From contig QXEO01000546.1 in the NCBI GenBank assembly GCA_007115705.1, positions 8,538,116 to 8,602,115 of the forward strand: a DNA stretch of 64,000 nt, given 5' to 3'. The notes under the pieces were generated by a model. It saw nothing but the letters and a program-made list of their open reading frames with translations, made no database searches and was not told where the DNA came from. The position numbers were made by a program, and so were the translations under genes. This stretch comes from Dactylis glomerata. Taxonomy: Eukaryota; Streptophyta; Magnoliopsida; Poales; Poaceae. Positions 20,822-32,292 of this stretch are shown in pieces (position 1 is the first letter of the stretch; each line of letters starts with the position of its first letter).

Positions 20822-21864
20822 AGGGCATGTTTGGCAACTTACCGCTCCGTGCAATTCCCTTGCTCCACTCCGCTCCCAACGACTTGCGCTCTCCCGATCT
20901 AGAAGAGGAGCAATCATCATTCAACTTGCTCTGTTCTGCCAGGCAAATGAAGCCCGTTCGGGCGGTACAAGTCGATCCAGACATGTGGGACTCGGGATCG
21001 GACTGAACGGAGCAAGCCATTCTAGGCAGCTTCTCATCGTTGAGGTCATGATGCGGCTACGGGAAGCTCCTGGTGAGCAAGGTTGTGGCGGCTACGTCGA
21101 GGTCCTAGCATCGGTGGGGAGTTAGTGCTCAATTGGTCTGGGTGGCGAGGACTCGGACCAGGGTTCAATATTTTGTTTTGCCATTATATTTTGCACTCCA
21201 TAGAGATTCATGAATTTTAAGAAATATGTCAAATTTGAAGGGGCGCTTAGAAAATTTTCAAAAAATAAAACAAGGTCTAGGGGAAACAAACACAGCACCT
21301 TGCAAACAAGTGGCCATGCCCTCCACCACTGTTGTACAGCCAAATTCATGGTAAAATGATGACTTACATCGTTTTGATGTGTAATGTCTGGGAAATTTTG
21401 TAATTTGACCGATTTTTTTTACCAAAATCATATTTTCTTGCTTGTTATCAAAAACCGTTCATTTTGCGAAATTTGACCGTCAGCGGTTTTTTTCACTAAC
21501 CCAGACAACCAGGAGCATTGAATGGGCGGGGAAGAGCGAAGAAACATCGACCGACGTCCTCAATTAGGCGGCGGCTCATGCTAATCGGCCGATGGCTATG
21601 GCTGGAGATCTTCATAGGACGGGCTCAGTTTTTTTAGATGAGATGAGATCATGTTGTTAACGATGCAGAGGAAAGGAGGAAACGAAAAGCGTACCGGTTC
21701 ACTGCCACTTAGCGCTGGCAGAAAGGAGGAGTGAACCTACTGTGGCTCCGTGCACTGCAGGTTGCTCCACTCTAGTGTTTCAGATCCGTGGAGTTGACAC
21801 GTTCAGGGTTGCTCTCGTGTTCCCGCGGCAGAGCTGGGAGCTGGGGTATTGCCAAACATGCCCT
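20822..21864. mobile_element. TIR-bounded DNA transposon, class uncertain
   Basis: AGGGCATGTTTGGCAA at 20822-20837 is exactly inverted at 21849-21864, giving a 1043-bp unit. Inner similarity continues a few bases (ACTCCGCTCC / GGAGCTGGGG). No transposase is found. I do not see a clean 8-bp (hAT) or 3-bp (Harbinger) target duplication. The right end is tandemly duplicated (see 21898-21950), so the original junction may be lost. Confidence 0.6.
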
Positions 21865-21883
21865 TAATACTGACAAATTATCT
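21831..21883 (+). repeat. 53-bp tandem copy 1 at the transposon right end
   Basis: It runs from GAGCTGGGAGCTGGGGT to ACTGACAAATTATCT and recurs 67 bp later at 21898-21950 with several mismatches. It contains the right terminal repeat of the 20822-21864 unit plus about 19 bp of flank. Confidence 0.75.
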
Positions 21884-21897
21884 GCGCTCCTGCAGGA

Positions 21898-21950
21898 GAG
21901 CTGGGAGCCGGAGTGTTTCCAAACATACCTTTAATACTGACAAATTATCT
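21898..21950 (+). repeat. 53-bp tandem copy 2
   Basis: Partner of 21831-21883. It carries a mutated copy of the terminal repeat (TTTCCAAACATACCT). Confidence 0.75.
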
Positions 21951-22205
21951 CTACTAACAAGATTGCTAGCGGACGTGATGGTAGTGTCCTTGTGGTACTT
22001 GAAAAAATCGGATCGACCGCTTCGTACGTCGAGAAAACCCACCGATCGATAAAAAAATGTCTGATGTCGTGTGTAATGTGGTGTCCTCTGTTGCCATATG
22101 TCACCCGATTTGGGCCCTCTGTGGGTCGGTCCACGCCTACTCCTATCTCTTCTCTACCAAACCTGTTACTGGATGGGAGTCCAAATCCAAAAACGCACTG
22201 TCCAC

Positions 22206-22330
22206 TGGGGCATTCAGTTTGCGGTCACCAAGTTGTTTGGCACAGGCTCATAGGTGCCTTTCTTGGTTGCAATCACATCGCGGTACCGCAAGTTGATAGT
22301 GTCAATTACTGAGAGGGTCATTTCAGGGTC
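22206..22330. repeat. Dispersed 120-bp repeat, copy A (possible MULE terminal repeat)
   Basis: Starting GGGGCATTCAGTTTGCGGTC, this block matches the inverse of about 46865-46999, sharing GTTTGCGGTCACC, TTGGCACAGGCT and AGGTGCCTTT. The second copy lies upstream of the MULE transposase pseudogene, and both begin with the G-run typical of MULE ends. Confidence 0.5.
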
Positions 22331-22492
22331 AAATTCGAATAGCCCAAATAATACCGGTTGAAATCGTTTGAACACAAATATCTCCGTTACGGTGATGACT
22401 CGGCGCTCCACTTGGCAGGATACCCCTTTACTGGTTTGCCACCGTGGCTGCCAAGTGGCGTACCTCGTCCACGTAACCTTTCTCTTCTCCCC

Positions 22493-24165
22493 TGCTGGCG
22501 TTTAATGGCGTGTAGCAGATAGTCCTTGTGCGTGGTGAATGACCAGCCCGTTGGGAACCCCAAGAAGAAGGTATGATGAGTATAGCAGCTAGTTTTCCCT
22601 CAGTTAAGAAACCAAGGTTTAATATCGTTCAGGAGAAAAACAGACAGCGACGACTGAAGGTGATGCTTGCGAGTTTGCGACAGCTTCGGACAATTTATAT
22701 GTGGCGCCTCGTCCAAGCTTTGCTTGCTAGCTGCAACGCGGAACCTGCACACAACACAACCAAGTACTTTGCTCCCAACTTGCGATGAGGTTGTCAATCT
22801 CACCGGTTTGCTTGAAACAAACGTTATGAGCGTATCGAGTGGAAAACAGTAGAGTATGCGAGTAAAGTAAAAAGTGCGAGTAAAGTAAACAGGTAATAGC
22901 AATATGATGGAAATAGGACCGGGGTCCACAGTTCACTAGTGGTGTCTCTCCATAAGATAAATAACACATGCTGGGTAAACAAATTACAGTTGGGCAATTG
23001 ATAGAATAAAGATAAACGTGATATGTTAAGAAGATCACTATGAGATTTACTCTGGGCATTACAACAAAATACATAGACCGCCATCCAACTGCATCTATGA
23101 CTAATAATCCACTCCCGGGGATATCAATCCGAACACCCCATGAGTATTAAGTTGCGAACAACAGATAATTGCATTAAGCAAAGTGTGTAATGTAAACAAA
23201 GCATATGCCCTTGAGCATATGAATGTTGTTTTCTCCCTAGTAGCAACAGCACATCTACAACCTTAGAGGTTTCTGTCACTCCCCCAGGTTAAGCAGAGGC
23301 ATGAACCCACTATCGAGCATAAATACCCCCTCTTGGAGTCACTAGCAACTACTCTGCCAAGATAGCTACTAACAACGGAGAGCATGCAAGCTCATAAACA
23401 ACATAGAGATAACATAAGATAATATTCAGTACAGCAACTCAATCATAAACACCAATATTCATCGGATCCCAACAAACCAAACATGTAGAATTACATAACG
23501 GTGATCTCAATCATGTAGGGCAGCTCATGAGATCTAAACATGAAGCACATGGTGGAGAAGACAACCATCTAGCTACTGCTATGGACCTATAGTCCAAGGT
23601 AGACTACTCACTCATCGCTCCGGAGGCAAGCATGGTGATGAAGAAGACCTCCGGTGGCGATTCCCCTCTCCGGCAGGGTGCCGGGAAGAGCTTCTGGACC
23701 CTCCCGATCTTCGGGTCGACGGCGGCGGCGGATCGCGATGTGTTATGGAAAAGTGATCGGGTACTTAGGTTTTTTCCGTCAGGGGGTCTTTATAGGCGAA
23801 GGGGCGATGTCAGAGGTGGGGCCAGGGGCCCTCACCCTATGCCGGCGCGGCCAGGCCCCTGGCCGCGCGAGCTTGGCGTGTGGGGCCCTGGTGGCCCCCC
23901 TCCTACTCTCCTTCGGATCTCTGGAAGCTTCCAGGTAAAATAAGACTTCAGGAACTTGTTTCGTCCAATTCCGAGAATATTTCCTGTGTATCACTTCTGA
24001 AACACAAAAATAGCAGAAAACAGGGAACTGGCACTATGGCAACTCGTTAATAGGTTAGTTCCGGAAAATGCATAAAAGTTCCACGAAGTGTAACGAAACA
24101 ATAGGCAAATGGTGTAAAAACAAGCATGGAGCATCAAAAATTATAGATACGTTGGAGACGTATCA
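22493..24165 (-). repeat. 3' LTR (left copy)
   Basis: A 1673-bp LTR. It retains 39 bp (about 23848-23886) missing from the right copy. It includes a GC-rich segment at 23630-23930 giving overlapping open frames that are not genes. Confidence 0.92.
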
Positions 24166-24181
24166 AGCATCCCCAAGCTTA
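24166..24181 (-). other. Polypurine-tract region
   Basis: On the minus strand AAGCTTGGGGATGCT abuts the 3' LTR start TGATACG, the expected place for plus-strand DNA priming. Confidence 0.65.
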
Positions 24182-27100
24182 ACTCCTGCTCGTCCTCGAG
24201 TAGGTAAGTGATAACAAAAGAATAATTTTTGAGGTGACATGCACCTACACAATCTTGATCATATATGTAAGCATTTGTGAGCTGGGATCATAAGAACTTA
24301 AAACATGGGCATGAAGATATAATCATGACAATAAGAACTTAGCAACCATGTTGTAAACATGCAAATGAACACAAACAAAAGATCATGAAAATGAAACAAT
24401 GAAAGTCAAACGTGTGTTCAAATCATAAGGAAAAACATACAAATGGTTTTCAGCTTGTCCTTCAAAGAGAGCAAAACATAAATGCATAGGACACCTTCAA
24501 GTTTAAGAGGGCGACTAGATACAAAATTTAAGAACAAGTGAAACCAACAATATGAATCAATCAATGAACTTTGGGACAATGCATATCACACTAAGAATGA
24601 CAACTATGCTCTCTTAATGGTGCATAAAGAAAGAAGGTGGTGACTCAACATAAAAGTAAAAGAAAGGCCCTTCGCAGATGGAAGCAGTGATTGCAAGTTT
24701 TATAACCTTCAAAAATTATGGTACTTACCGGCTTTGAGCTCTCATTGCCCCCATCATAAGCATCTTGAATGGTTAAAGTTAATGCGAGAATAATTATGAT
24801 GCATATGCTTGACAAATCATAAGTTGAAAACCTCGTGCCCCGTGAATACGAGTACCCAAACCTCATGCTACTTTACTTAGAGTCCCAAGCAAGGCTCTTG
24901 TCATTGTAAGTATAGGCATATCATTGAGAACCGCCAATGGGGTACCTCCGTGCCCGATGACATGGAACAAGCCCACACCAAAATGACAGGACAAGCAGAC
25001 AATGAACACCTCGACATCTCTTTTATTTGCCTTTTCTTTAGCTTTTTATTGTGAGATGCGTCGTCGTATGTTCACCATGGGTATGCTGCAAATTTCCACC
25101 ATGAATTATGCATGGCTTAGATTGGCGGCCCGGCGTTTCCCTAACACATATACAAACTCCATGATCCCCACAAGATTCCCAATTCATTTCACACCGCGGG
25201 CATCCATAAACAAAAGATCACGATATCAACTCAAATAAGAAGTGCAATGTTGAAAGCTTGCCCCATGACAGCATGGCTGGGCTAGAATCCAACTTACAAC
25301 TTGCAAGCATAACAACTCAACATAAGAGACCACAATGTCAAATTTTTAAGAACAGGAAAAAGTAAAGTGTGCCTTCCGGTTCGTGAGAGCTTTACTGATC
25401 GAATTTCGCATAACACTGGTAAGAGTTTAATTTGAAGAGAAAATAAAAGCAAGTCAAATTTACTTGGAATAGCAAATTGCTAGTAGGTATGTATGGTGGA
25501 CACTTTGGAAAAACTTTGGCTTTTAGGAGTTGGATGCACGAGTAGAGCTCATACTCAGTACAAGGCGAGGGCTAGCAAAAGACTGGGAGCGACCAACTAA
25601 GAGAGCAATAATGGCCATAATCATGCAAAGCGACAAAGCAACATTAAAAGAAGCATAAGATGGCATCAAAAGTCAAAAACTAAATGATCATGAAGGCTAT
25701 TGGTGACTTTGTAAGAGTCTAACATGTGTGAGCATGCGCCAAGTCAACCCAAATAAAGCATCAAGGAGAAAACCAAAATAATGCTTCCATACAATAAAAA
25801 CAACGCATGATTTTTTTCAAAGGCTCATTAAGCAATCTCAGTTATTTGAGAAAAGTCATGCTACAGAAAAACCACTAAGCATACTATCAAAAAGACATCA
25901 AGCATGACATGAAAAAGCCTAAGCCGCAGTCTACACAAGCTCCTTCTTGTACCACTTTTTTGCACAAAACTTTTTCTCTTTTCCAACACCATTTGAAATT
26001 TTTATAGACAGCTCTTTTGATGAAAACCAATAAAGATCAGAGGCAAAAATACACCTTGATGAAAAGATATGACAAGGTCTGAATGCAAATCAAGGTGAAA
26101 ACGAAAGCCAAAAGCAGTAGCAGAAAAAGAAGAACACTCGATTTTTAATAAGAGTGAAAACTAGAGCGTTCTTGGCAAATGAAAATGAGTACAACTCCTC
26201 CAAAGGAAATTTGTTGGGGTCCAACCATTTATTGCAGCAAACAAACAAACTAAACCAACTAAGAAAACTAAAACAACTGACGCTCCAAGAAAAACACATA
26301 GTGCATGAAGCAATAAAAATATAGTGTTTTGAAAGGTGACCTGATTTTTGCCGATGAAGAAGGGGTGCCTCGGGGGCATCCCCAAGCTTTAACGCTTGTA
26401 CTTCTTGGATATTTCTTGGGGTGATGCATGGGCATCCCCAAGCTTGAGCTTTTGTCCATTCCTCAACTCATCTCATCATTCTCCAATCCCTACACTTGAA
26501 AACTTCCTTCATACAAAACTAAACACAAATCTATTAGCAACATTAGTGTAAGCATAACATATAATCAACCTCTTTTTGCTTCAGGTTTCAACTCAAAACC
26601 ACCACATATATAGCAAATACTACTGTAGCAACCTCCCCACAAGTTCCATGATCAAAAGAACTCAAAAGAAAGCGATAAAGTGGCAAACACAAATATTGGC
26701 AGAAATCTGTCAAAACAGAACAGCTGACAAAGGTCGAATTTTTGAGGGGTTTTCTGTTGCTCAAATCAAAAATTGTTCAACTAACAAAAGTTTGGATATA
26801 ACCTGGGGCATATGTACAAGAAATCGCAGGTCCAAAAGATATGCAGATAATTTATACTATTTTTTACGGTGCAGCACCGAAAACAGTTTCATGACAGCAA
26901 CATCCCCAAATCTTTACCTCACTCGAATTAGAGGCTTCTCTTGGCACAAAAACAAAATAAACAAGATAAGGAGCGGTCATTACAGTAGTAATGACTTCCA
27001 AGACTCAAATAAAAGAAAAAGTACTGAAAAGAAATCATTGGGTTATCTCCTAAGAGTGCTTTTCTTTAACGCCTTTGAGCTAGGCGCAGAAAATTGTGAA
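24182..27100 (-). other. Non-coding internal region in place of pol
   Basis: About 2.9 kb with no reverse transcriptase, RNase H or integrase motifs in any frame. The same sequence occurs at 62685-64000 in the second copy, so it is a normal part of this non-autonomous family and not a one-off deletion. A 180-codon plus-strand frame (26576-27118) shows no homology. Confidence 0.7.
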
Positions 27101-29164
27101 TCAAGTAATATCAAGTGATGAAGCATCAAGCTCATAATTTGCTCTAAGAATAGAGTCAAAAAGTAATTTCTTTCTTTTCCTAGGGAAGTGTTCCATACCT
27201 TTCTTGAGTGGAAATTGATATTTGATGGTGCCTTCCCTCATATCAATGATGGCACCTACAGTTCGAAGAAAGGGTCTTCCCAAAATAATAGGACATGAAG
27301 CATGGCATTCAACGTCCATAACAAGAAAATCAACGGGAACAAGGTTATTGTTAGCCACAATAAGAACATCATTAATCCTTCCCAAAGGTTTCTTCTTAGC
27401 AACATCAGCAATAGGAACATCAAAATAACACTTTTCAAGCGGTGGCAAATCAAGCATGTCATAAATCTTTCTAGGCATGATAGAAATACTAGCACCTAGA
27501 TCACATAAAGCATGGCAATCATAACCATTAACATACATTTCAATGATGGGTTCCCAACCATCTTCTAACTTCTTGGGAACAAACGCTTTTTGCTTCAACT
27601 TTTCATCCCTAATTTTTATGAGAGCATTGGTAATATGCTTAGTAAAAGCAATATTTAAAGAACTAGCATTGGGAGTCAAAGCAAGCTTTTGCAAGAACAA
27701 AATAACTTCAGATATATTGCAGCCATCGACATCAAAATCATTAAAAGAAGTAGAGCTATCATCCCCCACACTCCGAAAAATTTCAGCACTCTTTTGAGAA
27801 AAAGTTTTGGCAGTTTTAGGCTTTTTAACACAAGGAGTGGGAGTTTTCTCTACCCCAATCAAAGTAAGAGGATTGCTAGCATTAGGAGGAACATCATCAG
27901 AGGTAGTAATAGTACATACCTTCATTTTTCTAGCCATCTCATCTTCTCTTTCCCACCTGGCATGCAATTCCGCTAACAATCTAATATTTTCATCAATTTC
28001 AACTTGAATAGCGTTAGCAGTAGCAAAAACATTGTTCTCTTTCACATCATTAGGCAACACTTTTAATTTCAGAAGTTCAACATCATGAGCAAGGATATCA
28101 ACTTTAGAAGCAAGAATATCAATTTTGCCTAACTTTTCCTCAACAGACTTGTTAAAAGCAGTTTGCTTACCGATGAAGTCCTTGAGCATTACCTCAAGCT
28201 CGGAGGGCGCGGCCCTAGTGTTGTTGTAGGAATTACCATAAGAGTTACCATAACCATTACCATTGGTAGAAGGATACGGCCTATAATTGTTACTAGCAAA
28301 ATTGTTCCTATAAGCATTGTTGTTAAAATTATTGTTTCTAATGAAATTCACATCAACATGCTCTTCTTGAGCAACCAAAGAGGCCAAAGGAACATTATTA
28401 GGATCAACATGAGTCCTATCATTAGCAAGCATAGCCATAATGGTATCAATCTTATCACTTAAGGAAGAGGTTTCCTCAACAGAATTTACCTTCTTACCTT
28501 GTGGAGCTCTCTCGGTGTGCCATTCGGAATAATTTACCATCATGTTGTCAAGTAGCTTTGTTGCGGCGCCCAAGGTAAGGGACATAAAAGTGCCTCCAGC
28601 AGCTGAATCAAGTAGGTTCCTCGAAGAAAAATTCAGTCCTGCATAAAAAGTTTGGATAATCATCCAAGTAGTCAGTCCATGAGTGGGGCAATTCTTTATC
28701 ATAGATTTCATTCTTTCCCAAGCTTGAGCAACATGTTCATTATCAAACTGAGCAAACTTCATAATATTGCTACGCAAGGATATAATCTTAGCAGGAGGAT
28801 AGTATCTACCAATAAAAGCATCCTTACACTTAGCCCATGAATCAATACTATTGTTAGTCAAAGACAGCAACCAATCTTTAGCTTTTCCTCTCAAAGAAAA
28901 AGGAAACAACTTGAGCTTAATAATATCACTATCAACATCCTTATATTTGTGCATCTCACATAGCTCAACAAAATTGTTGAGATGAGCTGCAGCATCTTCA
29001 GTACTAGCACTAGAGAATTGCTCTTTCATAACAAGGTTCAACAAAGCAGGCTTAATCTCATAAAAGTTTGCAGCAGGAGAAGGTGGTGCAATAGGAGTGC
29101 AGATAAAATCACTATTGTTCATGCTCGTGAAGTCACACAACTTGGTGTTTTCAGGATTGGCCAT
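27101..29164 (-). CDS. gag-protease polyprotein of the Athila-like element
   Basis: A 687-aa intact ORF. I chose the ATG at 29164 (MANPENTKLCDF). The gag domain spans about residues 45-230 (LKLFPFSLRGKAKDWLLSL, then WAKCKDAFIGRYYPP), as in Retrotrans_gag proteins. An Asn/Tyr/Gly-rich linker and a coiled-coil stretch follow. The C-terminus is an aspartic protease-like domain with active-site motif ALCDLGASISIMP (D-L-G-A-S) and the flap/IILGRPFLRT block. No CCHC knuckle is seen. The frame then ends, with no RT. The product would form particles whose reverse transcription needs enzymes from another element. Confidence 0.85.
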   Translation of the reverse strand: MANPENTKLCDFTSMNNSDFICTPIAPPSPAANFYEIKPALLNLVMKEQFSSASTEDAAAHLNNFVELCEMHKYKDVDSDIIKLKLFPFSLRGKAKDWLLSLTNNSIDSWAKCKDAFIGRYYPPAKIISLRSNIMKFAQFDNEHVAQAWERMKSMIKNCPTHGLTTWMIIQTFYAGLNFSSRNLLDSAAGGTFMSLTLGAATKLLDNMMVNYSEWHTERAPQGKKVNSVEETSSLSDKIDTIMAMLANDRTHVDPNNVPLASLVAQEEHVDVNFIRNNNFNNNAYRNNFASNNYRPYPSTNGNGYGNSYGNSYNNTRAAPSELEVMLKDFIGKQTAFNKSVEEKLGKIDILASKVDILAHDVELLKLKVLPNDVKENNVFATANAIQVEIDENIRLLAELHARWEREDEMARKMKVCTITTSDDVPPNASNPLTLIGVEKTPTPCVKKPKTAKTFSQKSAEIFRSVGDDSSTSFNDFDVDGCNISEVILFLQKLALTPNASSLNIAFTKHITNALIKIRDEKLKQKAFVPKKLEDGWEPIIEMYVNGYDCHALCDLGASISIMPRKIYDMLDLPPLEKCYFDVPIADVAKKKPLGRINDVLIVANNNLVPVDFLVMDVECHASCPIILGRPFLRTVGAIIDMREGTIKYQFPLKKGMEHFPRKRKKLLFDSILRANYELDASSLDIT

Positions 29165-29334
29165 TTCAGCAAAACGAAAGTAAACAAGTAAAAACAACTA
29201 CCAAGGATTCTAATTTTTTTGGGTTTTTGATATAAAACGATGCAGGTAAAATAAATAAAGTAAAGCAAAACAATAAAACAAAGTAAAGGATGTGTGTGCG
29301 AAAAACTCCCCTTGCAGAGGTCTTCCACTCTTCT

Positions 29335-29351
29335 CCCCGGCAACGGCGCCA
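29335..29351 (-). other. Primer-binding site
   Basis: On the minus strand TGGCGCCGTTGCCGGGG begins 10 nt inside the 5' LTR. This is the usual site of Triticeae Athila-like elements, complementary to a tRNA 3' end (tRNA-Asp type by family precedent). Confidence 0.75.
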
Positions 29352-29361
29352 GAAAAGAAGC

Positions 29362-30995
29362 TGCTAGCGTTTAATGGCGTGTAGCAGATAGTCCTTGTGC
29401 GTGGTGAATGACCAGCCCGTTGGGAACCCCAAGAGGAAGGTATGGTGAGTATAGCAGCTAGTTTTCTCTCAGTTAAGAAACCAAGGTTTAATATCGTTCA
29501 GGAGAAAAGCAGACAGCGACGACTGAAGGTGATGCTTGCTAGTTTGCGACAGCTTCGGACAATTTATATGTGGCGCCTCGTCCAAGCTTTGCTTGCTAGC
29601 TGCAACGCGGAACCTGCACACAACACAACCAAGTACTTTGCTCCCAACTTGCGATGAGGTTGTCAATCTCACCGGTTTGCTTGAAACAAAGGTTATGAGC
29701 GTATCGAGTGGAAAACAGTAGAGTATGCGAGTAAAGTAAACAGTGCGAGTAAAATAAAAAGGTAATAGCAATATGATGGAAATAGGACCGGGGTCCACAG
29801 TTCACTAGTGGTGTCTCTCCATAAGATAAATAACACATGCTGGGTAAACAAATTACAGTTGGGCAATTGATAGAATAAAGATAAACGTGATATGTTAAGA
29901 AGATCACTATGAGATTTACTCTGGGCATTACAACAAAATACATAGACCGCCATCCAACTGCATCTATGACTAATAATCCACTCCCGGGGATATCAATCCG
30001 AACACCCCATGAGTATTAAGTTGCGAACAACAGATAATTGCATTAAGCAAAGTGTGTAATGTAAACAAAGCATATGCCCTTGAGCATATGAATGTTGTTT
30101 TCTCCCTAGTAGCAACAGCACATCTACAACCTTAGAGGTTTCTGTCACTCCCCCAGGTTAAGCAGAGGCATGAACCCACTATCGAGCATAAATACCCCCT
30201 CTTGGAGTCACTAGCAACTACTCTGCCAAGATAGCTACTAACAACGGAGAGCATGCAAGCTCATAAACAACATAGAGATAACATAAGATAATATTCAGTA
30301 CAGCAACTCAATCATAAATACCAATATTCATCGGATCCCAACAAACCAAACATGTAGAATTACATAACGGTGATCTCAATCATGTAGGGCAGCTCATGAG
30401 ATCTAAACATGAAGCACATGGTGGAGAAGACAACCATCTAGCTACTGCTATGGACCCATAGTCCAAGGTAGACTACTCACTCATCGCTCCGGAGGCAAGC
30501 ATGGCGATGAAGAAGACCTCCGGTGGCGATTCCCCTCTCCGGCAGGGTGCCGGGAAGAGCTTCTGGACCCTCCCGATCTTCGGGTCGACGGCGGCGGCGG
30601 ATCGCGATGTGTTCTGGAAAAGTGATCGGGTACTTAGGTTTTTTCCGTCGGGGGGTCTTTATAGGCGAAGGGGCGATGTTAGAGGTGGGGCCAGGGGCCC
30701 TCACCCTATGCCGGCGTGGCCAGGCCCCCCTCCTACTCTCCTTCGGATCTCTGGAAGCTTCCGGGTAAAATAAGACTTCGGGAACTTGTTTTGTCCAATT
30801 CCGAGAATATTTCCTGTGTATCACTTCTGAAACACAAAAACAGCAGAAAACAGGGAACTGGCACTGTGGCAACTCGTTAATAGGTTAGTTCCGGAAAATG
30901 CATAAAAGTGCCACGAAGTGTAACGAAACAATAGGCAAATGGTGTAAAAACAAGCATGGAGCATCAAAAATTATAGATACGTTGGAGACGTATCA
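29362..30995 (-). repeat. 5' LTR (right copy)
   Basis: A 1634-bp LTR, the partner of 22493-24165. It lacks 39 bp between short GGCCC repeats near 30725. Confidence 0.92.
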
Positions 30996-31000
30996 TCCCC

Positions 31001-32292
31001 CCATTGGTCTTCAAGCTCCTGCTCCCGCTCGCCTACCGAGATCTTAGAGTACCACAGCGCTGCTAGCACCATGCAGGGGACATGGCCTCGAGGTTGAAAG
31101 CGGGTTCTCCTCGCTGTGGATCTGGCAAGATCGGGATCGGGAACTGGGAAGATCTGGAGGAGGCTGTTCTCGTGCTGGAGAAGTTGGGGCGGAAGCCAGT
31201 GATCATGCGGAGGTTGTTCTCGTACTGGAGAAATGGAGGCTGTTCTCAGCCTTCCATCAATTCCAGCAGCTCTAAGAGAAATGGAGAAGTAACAAATATG
31301 GAAAATCTGAATTTGAATATATACGATGAATACTCTCTGAATATGCACATATAACGCTGGATTCTATTATGTTGTTCTTGCTCTCTGGTGAATTGCAGAT
31401 TATCATGTTCCAGGACAGCATCATCCTCTTGCTCTACTATGTCCTGAACTTAGTTATGATCATCAACCATTCTGTCAACTGTAGCACTACAAATGTGATT
31501 ATCTGCGGCATCTTTTTGCCAGGTATCCTCATCTGCTTCTCCTTCTTGACAAGTAGACTGTTCTGCTTCCGGTTGTGTTTCTTGTCCTGTTCTATGACTT
31601 GTATGAATATCTACTGGTGGTTGTGGTTCTTGAGTAGTTCCATGATTTCTGTGAAATATTACTGGACACCAATTCCTTGAACATTTCTCTGAGGTGATAC
31701 AGTAGATATTATGTTGCCAAGTAGATGGTTAGTCTGACTGCTGGCTCATGTGCCCTTCCATGCTTGAGCAAATCAGTTCTCAAACATTGCACAAATTTTG
31801 TGTGATCAGCATATAGGTTCAGTACTGTCAACTTTCAGTCGATGTCAACTATGTGTGTATCATTAACTAATTAACTATTTTCTGATGCTGGAGTACTTAG
31901 ATCATGTCAATTAAGCAAATCCACCAACTGAACAGCTATGCTTTGCATGAAAACTAGCACATAAAAATCAACAAAAATGGTGCATTTTCTGAATCTTGCA
32001 AAGAACAGAGGGAACATGACAGCTTCCCGAGAAGGCTAGAGGGGGAATTGGCAGTACCTAGCTTTTAAGTAACAGGAAAATACAGATAATCATAACACGA
32101 CAAAATATGTCAATTTAGCAAATCCAAACAACAGAAGATTATTCCATTGCTTGGTCATACAGATAAACATAACACAACAAAATATGTCTGTTACAAGCAG
32201 ATAATCAATCACAGAGTCATTACACATCATCATACTAGTGTTCGTTAACTAAAGTTTAAAAGTAGAACACTTCAAGGTAACTAGTCTTCTGG
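31001..32292. other. Flank of the retrotransposon and 3' region of the F-box gene
   Basis: Before the insertion, 22492 and 31001 were joined. Short frames around 31080-31680 have no recognisable domain. 32030-32290 is probably the 3' UTR of the minus-strand gene at 32293-34780 (AT-rich, two near-copies of CAGATAA(T/A)CATAACACAACAAAATATGTC at about 32086 and 32160). Confidence 0.4.

Larger units (their letters stand above)
22493..30995 (-). mobile_element. Complete non-autonomous Athila-type Gypsy LTR retrotransposon
   Basis: Two LTRs in direct orientation (22493-24165 and 29362-30995) enclose a primer-binding site, gag-protease ORF and polypurine-type tract, all on the minus strand. The target duplication is perfect: TCCCC at 22488-22492 and 30996-31000. 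LTR ends are TG..CA in both. By eye the LTRs differ at roughly two dozen sites, mostly transitions, plus one 39-bp deletion, so the insertion is fairly young. Reverse transcriptase, RNase H and integrase are absent; about 2.9 kb of non-coding DNA takes their place. The LTR start (TGATACGTCTCCAACG, minus strand) matches the Sabrina/WHAM/Fatima-type families of Triticeae; the exact family was not checked. Confidence 0.92.

Noticed and set aside
23632..23943. Open frames in the GC-rich part of the LTRs (also 30501-30773 and 62151-62462)
   Set aside because: Located within LTRs, with frame and length varying between copies. No domain.
26576..27118. 180-codon plus-strand frame in the Athila-like element
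   Set aside because: Antisense to the non-coding filler and the end of the protease. Low complexity, no homology recognised.
29335..29351. tRNA-like similarity at the primer-binding sites
   Set aside because: Only the 3'-end complement used for priming; no cloverleaf, so not a tRNA gene.
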